Origin: Elusimicrobiota bacterium
GTDB taxonomy: Bacteria; CG03; SLGR01; JAFGSA01
Direction: 5' to 3'
DNA: 35,855 nt
Assembly: GCA_016934855.1 (NCBI GenBank)
Contig: JAFGSA010000049.1
Coordinates: forward strand, 1-35,855
Part shown: positions 25,082 through 35,361 of the stretch, in pieces
Layout of the letters: the number at the start of each line of letters is the position of its first letter
Position numbering within the stretch: the first letter of the stretch is position 1
The notes under the pieces: model-generated
The model's input: only the letters and a program-made list of their open reading frames with translations
Told to the model about the DNA's origin: nothing
Database searches by the model: none
Translations under genes and position numbers: made by a program

Positions 25082-26374
25082 ATGAGATCAATCGATAAAT
25101 ACTTTAAAATAACGGAATCCGGTTCCACGCCGGTAACGGAGATAATAGCGGGATTGACCACATTCCTTACGATGAGTTATATCATATTCGTCAACCCGTC
25201 AATAATGAAAGACGCGGGGATACCGTACAGCGGCGCTCTTGCTGCCACAGTACTTGTCTGCGCGGTAAGTTCCGTCCTGATGGGTGTTTGCGCAAATCTG
25301 CCTTACGGCGTCGCGCCGGGCATGGGAATAAACGCTTTTTTCACATATACGCTGGTGCTCTCGAAAGGGGTCGATTACAAGACGGCGCTGGGTGCTGTCT
25401 TTATTTCAGGCATAATCTTTATAATACTGACGCTGCTCGGGATCAGGGAAAACATAGTAAAAGCGATTCCTCTCAGCCTTAGAAACGCCGTGGCGGCAGG
25501 TATCGGCATATTTATAGCCTTCATAGGACTCCAGAAAGCAGGCATGATAAAAGGAAGCGCGGTTACGCTGGTAACGATAGCCAGGCCTGATGCATCCGTG
25601 ATCCTTTTCCTGTGCGGGCTGCTGTTTACTTCCATCCTGGTATTAAAAAAGAAAAAAATCGCGCTTCTTGCGGGTATAATCTTTACTACGGTTCTCGGCA
25701 TGATATTCAAAGGCGTCGAAATCCCTTCTTCAATAGTGACAATGCCTGATTTCAAGAGCGTATTCTTTAAGCTGGATATACGCGGAGTGTTCGCCGTTTC
25801 CATGATCGCCCCTGTGTTTACTTTTCTTTTTACCGATATGTTCGACTCTATATCGACTTTCATGGGGGTAGCGCAGGTGGCAGAGCTCATAGACGAGGAG
25901 GGGCAGCCGAAAAACGTATCCAGGGCCTTATTCGTGGATGCCCTGTCGACTACGATATCGGGACTTTTCGGAACATCATCGGGAACGACATACATAGAAA
26001 GCGCAGCCGGAGTTGAAGAAGGAGGAAGAACGGGATTGACAGCTGTTGTCATAGGGCTGCTCTTCCTGCCTTTTCTGTTTTTCGGCAACCTTGCCGCGAT
26101 TATACCTTCTTACGCGACTGCCCCGGCACTGATCCTGGTAGGAGCCTATATGATAACAGCAGCATCGAATATCGATTTCAGGGATTTCGAAGAAGGTATA
26201 CCGGCCTTTCTGAGCATAATACTGATACCGCTTACATATTCGATAACCCAGGGCATCATCTGGGGATTCATATCGTACACCCTGCTCAAGGTCGCCTGCG
26301 GTAAATACAAGGCGCTTCACCCCATGATGTACGTTATCTTTGTTTTTTCTGTATTGGCTCTTGTCTACGGATAA
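25082..26374 (+). CDS. NCS2/AzgA-type purine permease
   Basis: A 430-residue inner-membrane transporter of the AzgA-like (COG2252) branch, which imports guanine, hypoxanthine or adenine, likely with protons. Motifs: EIIAGLTTFLTMSYIIFVNP near the start, GVAPGMGINAFFTYT, the helix-8 segment TDMFDSISTFMGVA, and the helix-10 segment GTSSGTTYIESAAGVEEGGR that lines the substrate site. The length and helix count are normal. The specific base cannot be told. It is followed after 19 bases by the FecR-barrel gene. Confidence 0.92.
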   Translation: MRSIDKYFKITESGSTPVTEIIAGLTTFLTMSYIIFVNPSIMKDAGIPYSGALAATVLVCAVSSVLMGVCANLPYGVAPGMGINAFFTYTLVLSKGVDYKTALGAVFISGIIFIILTLLGIRENIVKAIPLSLRNAVAAGIGIFIAFIGLQKAGMIKGSAVTLVTIARPDASVILFLCGLLFTSILVLKKKKIALLAGIIFTTVLGMIFKGVEIPSSIVTMPDFKSVFFKLDIRGVFAVSMIAPVFTFLFTDMFDSISTFMGVAQVAELIDEEGQPKNVSRALFVDALSTTISGLFGTSSGTTYIESAAGVEEGGRTGLTAVVIGLLFLPFLFFGNLAAIIPSYATAPALILVGAYMITAASNIDFRDFEEGIPAFLSIILIPLTYSITQGIIWGFISYTLLKVACGKYKALHPMMYVIFVFSVLALVYG

Positions 26375-26393
26375 TATTAATAACGGAGTTATC

Positions 26394-28298
26394 ATGAAAA
26401 AAGCAGTTATAACCATATTTTCAATTTTGACAGTTTCTGCCGTCTTGCGTGCAGGGGATAATGCCGTGGAAGACGGCATAAAGGGTCCTTCTGACGGGCA
26501 GATCGCGGCCGTAAAGCGCGTAAAGGGGATAGCTGTGCTTTACGACAGGGAAACCGGCTCCTGGGAAGACATTTCCGAGAAAGATATGCTGGCTGAAGGA
26601 AGCAGGATATCCACCGCTGACGATTCGGAACTCGCCCTGGAAATAGAAGGGAAAACCGTATCGCTGAACGGGCCATCTCTGCTGGTGCTGGAGAACATGA
26701 CAGCGCAGGCGTCATTCGAACTATATTACGGGAAACTGAGGGCCAGGATTGATAAAATGACCGGGGGCCAGAGCTTCAGTATCAGAACGCCCGCCGCGGA
26801 GTGTTCCGTAAAAGGTACGGATTTCGCCGTCGAGGTAAAAGGAAGGGATTACAGGACAGGGGTCAGGACATATTCGGGGAAAGTCTCGGTCAGGAATCTC
26901 AGGACAGGCGAGGAATTCGAATTGCCCGAAGGCTACGAATGCGAGCTGGACAGGAATTCGGAAAAATCGGATATATACAAGATAAAGGAAGTCGAGGAAG
27001 AAGCAGCGCAGGAATCGTCAGGGGAACCGGCAGAAGGGATGATAAAAGAAAGTACCGGGAGGACATCAGGGAAGGGCAGGGGCACAGGAGAAAGAGTTCC
27101 GGTGGGTATTGAGTTCAACGGCAGCCTGGGCGCCGACGTGCTGATGGATCCGGATAATCCCGAGGATAAGAAGATCTATTATAACCTCAGCCTCCTGCCG
27201 GAAATCATCCTCTGGAAGTTCGGTATAGGTCTTGACATGAACGTATATTTCGATGAAGAAGGAAACGTGAGAACCGAAGACTGGGATGGCTGGGACGACC
27301 TGGCGGCCAAGATATGGTATATAAGGTACGGGCAGAAAGATGATCCCCTTTACGCTCTTGTCGGCGGCATAAGGTCTCACGGGATAGGCCACGGGCTCAT
27401 TCTTAATAATTATACTAACATGCTGAACTACCCCGACGTGAGGAACAAGGGCTTTATACTGAACGCGGATCTCGGCGGCGGCATGGGATTCGAATCAATA
27501 GTCTCAAACATCGATTCTTATCCTGTTACAGGCGGCAGGTTTTTCTTCAGGCCGCTCCGTTCGCGGCAGCTCCCTGTTATTAGCAGGCTCGTCCTGGGAG
27601 TCACCGGCGTAATCGATAACGATCCGGATATGTTCGGGGGAACCGACGACGACGAAGTAGTGTTTTACGGGGCTGACTGCGAGCTGCCGGTCGTGAGCAA
27701 GGAATCATTAAGTACATATCTTTATTACGATTATGCCACCTACGAGCTCGGAGATGCCTACGGCGATAAAGGCAGCCCGGGCGAGGGGAACGCCCTGGGA
27801 GTAGGCGGAAATGCAGTGAGGATACTGAGATACAGGCTCGAATACAGGAAACTGGACAATAATTTCATCCCGGTGTATTTCGACGCGTTTTACGAAGTGG
27901 AGAGAAAAACCAAGCCGTTTCTCATCGGGGATTCAGTTACGCCGACTCTCGAAGGCCCTTTCGGCATGCTGGGTTTAGACATAATGTCACGGCTGGGGAT
28001 TGTTCTGACATACGAGGATTATAATATGGATCCCGGCGAAAGGTACCCGTACCTGCACGGCAGCCTGCTGATAGACCCGGCCATACTCCTTGACAGGGTC
28101 GAGATAGATGTATCATACGACAAGAAGAATGTCGATAATTTCAGCGAGATAGGAAAACTTGAAGGGGCGATAATGACTACACGGGTGGGTTACATGATAG
28201 CTCCCAGCATAATGCTGGCAGTAACTCATAAGCAGACATTCGACGAAAAAGGAGATTCTGCAAGAACCATATCAATGCATACCATGTTCCGGTTCTAG
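26394..28298 (+). CDS. FecR-domain protein fused to a putative outer-membrane beta-barrel
   Basis: A 634-residue exported protein. A signal peptide (1-20, ending LRAG) is followed by a FecR-like domain (about 36-200): an early KRVKGIAVLY strand, EGSRISTADDSELAL, then YGKLRARIDK and FSIRTPAAECSVKGTDFAVEV, which is the FecR core. A linker rich in Glu, Ser and Gly (about 205-240) leads to a 390-residue region of alternating strands with many Tyr/Gly, ending HTMFRF, a typical last strand of an outer-membrane barrel. FecR domains normally lie in inner-membrane anti-sigma proteins; here one would face the periplasm on a barrel. The start at 26394 has CGGAG. Function unknown. Confidence 0.75.
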   Translation: MKKAVITIFSILTVSAVLRAGDNAVEDGIKGPSDGQIAAVKRVKGIAVLYDRETGSWEDISEKDMLAEGSRISTADDSELALEIEGKTVSLNGPSLLVLENMTAQASFELYYGKLRARIDKMTGGQSFSIRTPAAECSVKGTDFAVEVKGRDYRTGVRTYSGKVSVRNLRTGEEFELPEGYECELDRNSEKSDIYKIKEVEEEAAQESSGEPAEGMIKESTGRTSGKGRGTGERVPVGIEFNGSLGADVLMDPDNPEDKKIYYNLSLLPEIILWKFGIGLDMNVYFDEEGNVRTEDWDGWDDLAAKIWYIRYGQKDDPLYALVGGIRSHGIGHGLILNNYTNMLNYPDVRNKGFILNADLGGGMGFESIVSNIDSYPVTGGRFFFRPLRSRQLPVISRLVLGVTGVIDNDPDMFGGTDDDEVVFYGADCELPVVSKESLSTYLYYDYATYELGDAYGDKGSPGEGNALGVGGNAVRILRYRLEYRKLDNNFIPVYFDAFYEVERKTKPFLIGDSVTPTLEGPFGMLGLDIMSRLGIVLTYEDYNMDPGERYPYLHGSLLIDPAILLDRVEIDVSYDKKNVDNFSEIGKLEGAIMTTRVGYMIAPSIMLAVTHKQTFDEKGDSARTISMHTMFRF

Positions 28299-28437
28299 TC
28301 CTGTATCTGACGACAGGTTGTAAGTTTTTATTAAAAATATAAAATAATTAAAAGCATAACTAAAAGGAGCAGCAGGAAGAAGATAAAGAAAGATATACTG
28401 AATCTCCAGGAAGAGGTTCTGGGAAAAAGTAAAAAAA

Positions 28438-29727
28438 ATGAAGATAAAAGAGTTTAAGAACATCTATATACTGATACTGATATCTCTTCTGGGCTGTTCT
28501 TACCTTGGAGTGACAGCGAGAAGAGAGCCGATAACTATAGAACACGAGATTTTGTATATAGAAAAGGCCCTGGCCGAAGCAGAGGAGGCATTTCTCAGGG
28601 GCGACATCGAAGATACACGGAAATTCTGCGACAAGGCCATATTCAAACTGCTCACCGTTGAATATGCCCTTGACAACGACGAGTACGAGAGGCTGCAGAG
28701 CGAAGCGGCCATGCTCAGGATAAAAGTTAACCACGCCAGGCACTCCCAGGCCTACCTTATCCAGAGCGATCTGTTCCCGCTGGTCTGGAACAGCAGGGTA
28801 GAAAAATGGATTAACTATTATACGGGAAGAGGCAGGAAATACTTTTCGAAATGGAGAGAGAGATCCAGACATCATATTTCTAACACAAAGAAGATACTGA
28901 AAGAAGAAGGACTCCCCCTGGATCTTGCCCATGTTCCCATAATAGAATCGGGATACTATCCTTTCGCAAGGTCTAAGGCAGGCGCGGTAGGCATGTGGCA
29001 GTTCATGGAGAAAACAGCGAAACTCAACGGACTAAAAATAGACTACTGGGTAGATGAGAGGATGGACCCGCATAAAGCCACATACGCGGCATGCAGACTG
29101 CTGAAAGAGCTTTACGATAATTTCGGGACCTGGGAACTCGCTCTTGCAGCTTATAATTACGGGCCGAACGGAGTCTCCAGGAGGATAGATAAATACGGTA
29201 CCGAAGATTACTGGGAGCTGTATCTGCCGAGAGAGACGGAAGATTTCGTGCCTAAAATAATGGCGGCTATATTCATCATGAACGATCCGGAGCTCTTCGG
29301 TTTCGAACCGCTGGAGAAGAAAAAGCTTAAATACGTAGAGCACCCGGTTAATGACAGCATCGACCTAAGGGACGTAGCCAAATGGTGCGGGACGACCCTG
29401 AACGATATCCAGCTTCTTAATCCGGAGCTCAAGCAGATGTGCACACCTCCAGGCCAGCAGTACAACCTGAAGATACCCAGGAAATGCTATAAGAAATTCG
29501 CCGCTGTATACGACAGTATAACCGATGAAGAAAAATATCTGACTAAGGAAGAGATCGACAGAAGGATAAGGAGGGTAGAGTATTATTCCGTAAAAAGCGG
29601 CGACAGCCTCTGGAAGATAGCCAAGAAATTTAGCGTAACCACGTCAAAGCTGAAAAGCTGGAACAGCCTTACTGAGAACACAATATATCCAAAGCAAAAA
29701 CTGAAAATATACCGTCATGGTATTTGA
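28438..29727 (+). CDS. mltD: Membrane-bound lytic transglycosylase (MltD type)
   Basis: A 429-residue lipoprotein that cuts peptidoglycan glycan strands. The signal ends in a lipobox LLGC with C20. An N-terminal helical region (about 35-110) precedes the SLT domain (about 150-280) with catalytic E170 in IIESGYYP, then SKAGAVGMWQFM and ALAAYNYGP. One degenerate LysM-like segment lies near 305-355 and a clear LysM at 382-428 (YYSVKSGDSLWKIAKKFSV). The ATG has no good ribosome site beyond GGGAAAAAG; an AAAGGAG at 28362 is too far away. A weak hairpin (28300-28317) follows the preceding gene. It overlaps addB by 11 bases. Confidence 0.92.
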   Translation: MKIKEFKNIYILILISLLGCSYLGVTARREPITIEHEILYIEKALAEAEEAFLRGDIEDTRKFCDKAIFKLLTVEYALDNDEYERLQSEAAMLRIKVNHARHSQAYLIQSDLFPLVWNSRVEKWINYYTGRGRKYFSKWRERSRHHISNTKKILKEEGLPLDLAHVPIIESGYYPFARSKAGAVGMWQFMEKTAKLNGLKIDYWVDERMDPHKATYAACRLLKELYDNFGTWELALAAYNYGPNGVSRRIDKYGTEDYWELYLPRETEDFVPKIMAAIFIMNDPELFGFEPLEKKKLKYVEHPVNDSIDLRDVAKWCGTTLNDIQLLNPELKQMCTPPGQQYNLKIPRKCYKKFAAVYDSITDEEKYLTKEEIDRRIRRVEYYSVKSGDSLWKIAKKFSVTTSKLKSWNSLTENTIYPKQKLKIYRHGI

Positions 29728-32431
29728 ACTGCTTAGCGGTCCTCCCGCTTCAGGCAAAAAAGAATATTTAACCGATAAAATCAGAGATTACATCAGGGAA
29801 AACCGCAATACGGAAGATGTTCTCGTATTAACGAACAAATCAAGTACTGCCAGGGAAATCAGGGATGCCGTTGTCAGCGGTATTTCTTCATATACGCAGC
29901 TATGGGTAGAGAGCATATCCTCTTTCGCCAAAAAGATTCTGAGGGAAAACTATTTTCATGCCGGGCTTAATCCGGGCTTCAGAATAATAAGCGACTTCGA
30001 GAAGAGGATGATAATAAGGAACATCCTCAAACGGGATATCAGGCTCCGGTTCTTCAGCGTGTCCAGGCTCAGGGAAGGTCTTATCAGGGAACTGGCGAAT
30101 TTCATCGATCTGGCAAAAAGGAACGGGATAGGTCCTGATGACTGCGGAAAAAGAGCCGGGGCTAAATTACATGATATATCTCTTGTATACGAACTATACC
30201 GGAAAACCCTGAAAAGTTCCAATTATATCGATCTGGTCGACCTTATAGGCAACACTGAAATCCTTCTGGAGAGAAATCCGGACCTGGCAGGGTTTAAGGC
30301 CGTATTCGTGTACGAAGCCGAAGATATGGACCGCATGATGGCCGGGATACTCAGGTCCGTGCTGGGGAAAGCCGAACGGGCAGTTATATCGCTGGATCGC
30401 GAATCGGAAATATACAGGTTCAGAGGCTCCGACCCTGCATATATGGAAGATATCTTGACAAAGAACTTTAATATTTCGAGAGTAACTGCCGGTAAAAAGA
30501 AGCTGGAACCCGAAATAAAGATGATAAGAGCCGATACGAGGCTGGAGCAAGCCGGGCATATCGCATCGCATATAGCGTTGAAGCTCAAAAACGGGGTAGC
30601 CCCGGACGAAATAGCGATAGTATCGCGTTCAGTGGGAGAAGACCTGTGGGTATTTATGGAGGCGCTGAAGGAAAAAGGCATCAACAGCATGCTCCTGGGG
30701 GGCATCGGTTTTTTCCGGCAGCCCGAGATAATAAAACTCATATCGCTTCTTACAGTGGTAAATGAAGGCCGTTCTGCAGAAGACATCCACCTGTACAGGT
30801 CCATACAGCTGGCCGGAACTCTCGACAGCGACGGCATTGATATGCTCAGGAAGAAGTCTCTGGACGAAGGCATTCCTCTCAGAGATGTTTTTTCGGCGGA
30901 TTTTCCGGATTTATCCGAGGCATTCTGGGGAAAGATCGATGAGCAGACCGGGCTTTCGAAACATGGACGCGCGGAAAAGTTCGTATACGGATTAATGACA
31001 GAATACGAATTTTTCAGCGAAGCCGTATCCGACAGGTTCCTGGCCAGGCTATACGGCTATTTCTTCGATGTCGTGAGGAGTTTTTCCGAACATTACACGA
31101 ATATGAACAGGACAGCCCTGCTGTTCCCCGATTTCATGGATAATCTCTACGATCTTCTCAGCAGTTCGGGCAAGGATATGGACATACCCTATATACCTGA
31201 CCAGGAAGCTGTAAGGATAATGACTGTAAACCAGGCCAAGGGTTCGCTCTTCAGGGTAGCATATGTCGTCGATATGACCGAGGATAATTTTCCCCGTCCT
31301 TTTTTCGATAACCCGCTTCTATCGGCCAAGGAGATGGAAGCCGTCGGCATATACCCTGTGCCGGGAATAAAAGCCCAGTACGAGCACGAAAAGAGGCTGT
31401 ATAATGTCGCGGCAGCCAGGGCCGAAGAAGAGCTCGTGTTCTGCTCTTACGATTACGACGACGGAGGCGCGATAACTGAAGTCTCTTCGTTCATAAGCAG
31501 CCTTAACCTTCCGGAGATACAGTCCGAGATAAACGGGCTCATACTGGACGAAAAGGACTTTCTGCTCAAGATGTCAGAAGAACTTCCGTGCGATGATTTC
31601 CCGTTGCTTGATGCCTCACCCGCGCTCAGGACCAAGATAGACAGTCTCGACGCGATCCTGAGGCTCGACAGGAAGATGCTGTCTGACAAAGTCAGCATCT
31701 GCCTGCCTGAACGCTATTCGTATTCCCTCCTGGAAAGCTTCCGGAAATGCCCGAGATATTTCTTTATCAGGCACATCCTCCGACTCAGGGAGCCGGAAAA
31801 CCTGTACAGGGTAATGGGTATAGCGGTGCACAGGCTGCTCTGCGATATGCACAAAAACGATGTCATGGACATTTCTGTGCTGGAGAAGATGCTGGATGAG
31901 ATACTCGGATCTATGCATTTTTCATCGTTGTTCGAAAAGAGAAACCTTCGCAGGATAATGTATGCGATGGCAGAGAATTATGTTGAACGGATGAAAAATG
32001 CCGATTTTAAGATCACGGGACTTGAAGAGAATTTCGTGAAAGATCTTGACGGGATAAGGCTGGCGGGCAGGTTCGACCGTGTAGACCGGCTCGCCGGCGG
32101 GCATAAAAGGGTGGTGGACTACAAAACCGGGAAAAACGTCCCTGGAAGGCAGGCATTCATAAATGCCGTCGAGCGAGGCGATAACTTCCAGGTGCCGATA
32201 TACAGCTGGGCCAGCGGCGCGCGTTATTTCACCATATACAGGCTGCGTGAGCCGCCTGAGAAAATGGAAGTGGAAATGGATATGGAATCCGATAAAGCCT
32301 TAAAAGCGATGAAAAAGGCGAAGGAGCATCTTGCGGATACCGTGAGTTCGATAGCCTCGGGAATATTCCTTCCCGGCGAAAAAAAGGACAGCTGCAGGCA
32401 GTGTTACTACAGAAGGATATGCGACATCTGA
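29717..32431 (+). CDS. addB: AddB-like helicase-nuclease subunit
   Basis: A 904-residue subunit of an AddAB-type complex that processes double-strand DNA ends. The N-terminus has a P-loop GPPASGKK (8-15); other helicase motifs are weak, as in AddB, although a VNQAKGSLFRVAYVV segment is kept. The C-terminal RecB-family nuclease has GRFDRVDR and VVDYKTGK, with the iron-sulfur cysteines: one in RKCPRYFFI and three in CRQCYYRRIC (C-x2-C-x5-C). It is shorter than B. subtilis AddB. It overlaps mltD by 11 bases and addA by 1 base, so the pair is co-translated. Confidence 0.88.
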   Translation: MVFELLSGPPASGKKEYLTDKIRDYIRENRNTEDVLVLTNKSSTAREIRDAVVSGISSYTQLWVESISSFAKKILRENYFHAGLNPGFRIISDFEKRMIIRNILKRDIRLRFFSVSRLREGLIRELANFIDLAKRNGIGPDDCGKRAGAKLHDISLVYELYRKTLKSSNYIDLVDLIGNTEILLERNPDLAGFKAVFVYEAEDMDRMMAGILRSVLGKAERAVISLDRESEIYRFRGSDPAYMEDILTKNFNISRVTAGKKKLEPEIKMIRADTRLEQAGHIASHIALKLKNGVAPDEIAIVSRSVGEDLWVFMEALKEKGINSMLLGGIGFFRQPEIIKLISLLTVVNEGRSAEDIHLYRSIQLAGTLDSDGIDMLRKKSLDEGIPLRDVFSADFPDLSEAFWGKIDEQTGLSKHGRAEKFVYGLMTEYEFFSEAVSDRFLARLYGYFFDVVRSFSEHYTNMNRTALLFPDFMDNLYDLLSSSGKDMDIPYIPDQEAVRIMTVNQAKGSLFRVAYVVDMTEDNFPRPFFDNPLLSAKEMEAVGIYPVPGIKAQYEHEKRLYNVAAARAEEELVFCSYDYDDGGAITEVSSFISSLNLPEIQSEINGLILDEKDFLLKMSEELPCDDFPLLDASPALRTKIDSLDAILRLDRKMLSDKVSICLPERYSYSLLESFRKCPRYFFIRHILRLREPENLYRVMGIAVHRLLCDMHKNDVMDISVLEKMLDEILGSMHFSSLFEKRNLRRIMYAMAENYVERMKNADFKITGLEENFVKDLDGIRLAGRFDRVDRLAGGHKRVVDYKTGKNVPGRQAFINAVERGDNFQVPIYSWASGARYFTIYRLREPPEKMEVEMDMESDKALKAMKKAKEHLADTVSSIASGIFLPGEKKDSCRQCYYRRICDI

Positions 32432-35343
32432 TGAGAACGGTGATGGACAATCTTACGGAATCCCAGAAAAGGGCAATCGCGGCATCCGGCGGGGAATTCG
32501 TCGTAAAAGCGGGAGCGGGAACCGGGAAGACCAGGGTCCTGGTCAACAAGTATCTTGAGGTTTTCAACGCCGGCATCCTGTCGGGAATGACTCCCGAAGA
32601 AACCGCTGCATCTATACTGACGGTGACCTTTACAAAGAGAGCGGCTAAAGAGATGACTGTCAGGCTGGCGAAGGCTATCGGCGACGAACAGGTCAGGAAC
32701 TCAAGTATATCGACGATAGACGCTTTCTGCCTCAAGTTTCTGAAAGAGAATGCCTTTCTTTCGGGATTCGATCCGGATTTCAAGGTCCTGGACGAGATAG
32801 AATCGAAACTTATATTCAGGAAAGTATCTGCAAGGATACTGGAAGAAGAGGTATCCTGGTCCCTGGATATAGACCATTCAAGAGAAGCATTCATGAATGA
32901 TGCATTTGCTCTTATAAATTCGCTGAAACAGCGCATGATATCGCCTGAAAAGTTCATAAGGCATAAAAAGGACAACGAGGAACTGCACAGGACCATCTAT
33001 CTTCTTTACAGGGCTTACGAAGAACATATAGAGAAAGAGAACAACCTCGACTTTTCGAAACTTCTAACGCTCACGTATTTAGTACTGAAAGACAATGCGG
33101 AGTTGCGTCAGAAGATACAGTCTCGATACATGCACGTTCTGGTTGACGAATACCAGGACACAAACCCCGCGCAGGTAGCCCTGCTTAGGCTCATAGCACA
33201 GCCGCAGAACAACTATTTCGTGGTCGGCGACGAGAAACAGTCCATATACGGGTTCAGAGGAGCCCAGCCGAGGCATATAGTGGAATATTTCAAGGACCTG
33301 CCGGATGAAAACCGGGTGATATTAAACCATAATTTCCGTTCTCCCGAGCCGATACCGAGCCTCGTCAACAGTATATTCAAAGACCAGCTGGATGACTACC
33401 ATCCGATCGAAAGCAGAGCCGAAGGCAGGGCTAACGTGGAACTTTTCCTGGCAGATGACAAACTGCAGGAAGCCGATTTCACGGCAAACAGGGTCAGGGA
33501 ATTCCTGGACAGCGGATACGCTCCTCATGACATAGTCGTGCTTTTCAGAGGCGTCAAGAACTGCCGGGAGTACGAAGATGCGCTCAGAAAGCTGAATATA
33601 GACACGATTACCGTCGGGGGGATGGGGTTCTACCTGCAGCCTGAGATAAAAGACATGCTGTCTATTCTTATCGTCATCGATAATCCTTATTCGGAAAGGG
33701 ATCTGTTTCGGATGCTCGGTTCCCCAGTATTCGGGATACCCGATTCCGAAATCGCGCAGATAGCTTCCATGAAAGAGAAGGGTGAAACGCTTTATCATGC
33801 TTTGATGAAATACGATTCGGAAAACGCAGGGAGAATAAAGGAATTCATATCTTATTTCAGGAAGAGGAAGATAAACCTGACACTGATGGAGCTCATCGGT
33901 GAAATAATAGAGTCGAGCGGACTTCTTTACTGGGCATCTTCCAAGCCCGGGGGCAGGTACTCGCGCCAGATGTCGAACCTTAACAAGTTCATTCATAACG
34001 CCCGCTATTTCGAATCCAGAAACATATTCACTACGCTGGCGGACTTCGTAGATTACCTGAGGCAGCTTGAGGAGGCGGATATAGTAGAACCGGAAGCCAG
34101 GCCCAGGGCAAAAGGGCTCGTACATCTGATGTCCATACATCAGTCCAAGGGTCTCGAGTTCCCCATCGTGTTCATTTCAAACGTGTCATGTGCGAATTTC
34201 CCGGCCCAGAAGAGAATGGACAGATATCATTTCTATGAAAAGCACGGTCTTGTCATAAGAGACAACAGCAGCGAATCTTATTATGAGAAGAATATAAAAG
34301 GGATGCTTTATGCTCAGCATAACCAGGAGGAGAGAAGGCTTTTGTACGTAGCTATGACAAGGGCCAAAGAGCACCTTGTTATCTCGGGATACGGTAACAG
34401 CAGGAAGAAAACATCGTCTTTCATGGAATACTTCCTTGAGGCCGGAAAAGACGGATACACCGTAAAAAAGGAGATTAAAGGCCATCTTAATTATATTAAA
34501 AACCATATGAGCGCGGCAGAAGATGCGCTGCCTGCCAGGAAGGTTACGGGAAGTCTTATAAAGAAATTCAGTGATGCTTCAAGCAGCCTGGGCATACCCA
34601 GGTATTTCAAGGACAGGGAGATCCCGGGAGAATTCTCCGTAACCCAGGTAGAGACCTATGCGAAGTGCCCTAATCTGTATTATCTCAGGTATGTTCTGCG
34701 CATTCCGGAAGTCCCGCCCGATGAAGGGTTCTCTCCCCAGCTCTTCGGCTCTGTGATACACAGGATGCTGCAGGAATATTATATTCTTCCCGGCATGGAC
34801 GAAGTCTCGAAAATGAAGGCCAAGGCCGTCTCATTGATAATAACCTCAGGCATAACCAGCGACTGTTATAACAAGTATTACAGGGAGCCCCTGGAAGCGA
34901 TTACAGGCAGCCTGAAAGGTTCCGTAATGCTCAAGGCGAAACGTGATGTGCTGTTTACGGAAAAACCCTTTGCTCTCAAGATCGGCGGCGTTCTTATAAA
35001 AGGCACTATAGACAGGCTGGACAGAGCAGAAGGCGGTGCCGAGCTCATAGACTATAAGACTTCGAAAAGCACCGGTACAAAGGAGCACAGCCTGCAGGTC
35101 GGGATATACAAGCTGGCTGCGGAGACGGTACTGGGCCAAAAAGTCAAGAAGATCAGCCTGTATTTTCTGCGAAACAACAAGATAGCCGCGGTCCGCGGGC
35201 CTGCTTTCCTGCAGTTGAAACTGAAAAGCATTATAGAGGGCATGCGAAACGAGATATTTTTCCCTTTCCGGAGCGAGATGTGCGGTTTCTGCCCGTATTC
35301 AGGTTTTTGCGGCCGCGGCGGCAAATTGACAAAAAAAAGCTAA
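32431..35343 (+). CDS. addA: AddA-like UvrD-family helicase-nuclease subunit
   Basis: A 970-residue SF1A helicase with a RecB-family nuclease. Helicase motifs in order: GAGTGKT (28-34), TFTKRAAKEM, DEYQDTNPAQ, VGDEKQSIYGFRG, NHNFRSPEPI, SIHQSKGLEFPIVF and LLYVAMTRAKEHL. The C-terminal nuclease has IDYKTSK. It also has the iron-sulfur signature AKCPNLYYL and CGFCPYSGFC, which classical AddA lacks. The start at 32431 overlaps the addB stop by one base (TGATG); an earlier in-frame start at 32401 lies inside addB. It is shorter than B. subtilis AddA (about 1230), nearer mycobacterial AdnB. Its 3' end carries the secG promoter. Confidence 0.9.
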   Translation: MRTVMDNLTESQKRAIAASGGEFVVKAGAGTGKTRVLVNKYLEVFNAGILSGMTPEETAASILTVTFTKRAAKEMTVRLAKAIGDEQVRNSSISTIDAFCLKFLKENAFLSGFDPDFKVLDEIESKLIFRKVSARILEEEVSWSLDIDHSREAFMNDAFALINSLKQRMISPEKFIRHKKDNEELHRTIYLLYRAYEEHIEKENNLDFSKLLTLTYLVLKDNAELRQKIQSRYMHVLVDEYQDTNPAQVALLRLIAQPQNNYFVVGDEKQSIYGFRGAQPRHIVEYFKDLPDENRVILNHNFRSPEPIPSLVNSIFKDQLDDYHPIESRAEGRANVELFLADDKLQEADFTANRVREFLDSGYAPHDIVVLFRGVKNCREYEDALRKLNIDTITVGGMGFYLQPEIKDMLSILIVIDNPYSERDLFRMLGSPVFGIPDSEIAQIASMKEKGETLYHALMKYDSENAGRIKEFISYFRKRKINLTLMELIGEIIESSGLLYWASSKPGGRYSRQMSNLNKFIHNARYFESRNIFTTLADFVDYLRQLEEADIVEPEARPRAKGLVHLMSIHQSKGLEFPIVFISNVSCANFPAQKRMDRYHFYEKHGLVIRDNSSESYYEKNIKGMLYAQHNQEERRLLYVAMTRAKEHLVISGYGNSRKKTSSFMEYFLEAGKDGYTVKKEIKGHLNYIKNHMSAAEDALPARKVTGSLIKKFSDASSSLGIPRYFKDREIPGEFSVTQVETYAKCPNLYYLRYVLRIPEVPPDEGFSPQLFGSVIHRMLQEYYILPGMDEVSKMKAKAVSLIITSGITSDCYNKYYREPLEAITGSLKGSVMLKAKRDVLFTEKPFALKIGGVLIKGTIDRLDRAEGGAELIDYKTSKSTGTKEHSLQVGIYKLAAETVLGQKVKKISLYFLRNNKIAAVRGPAFLQLKLKSIIEGMRNEIFFPFRSEMCGFCPYSGFCGRGGKLTKKS

Positions 35344-35354
35344 TTTGTTATATA
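35326..35354 (+). promoter_or_regulatory. Strong sigma-70-type promoter for secG
   Basis: A perfect TTGACA at 35326-35331 and TATATA at 35349-35354 with a 17-base spacer. The predicted transcription start (about 35361) falls at the secG ATG (35362). The -35 box lies inside the addA coding end. Confidence 0.75.
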
Positions 35355-35361
35355 CTTATTC

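Noticed and set aside
32401..32430. ATG-type start for addA at 32401
   Set aside because: It lies within addB; the start at 32431 gives the normal one-base stop/start overlap.
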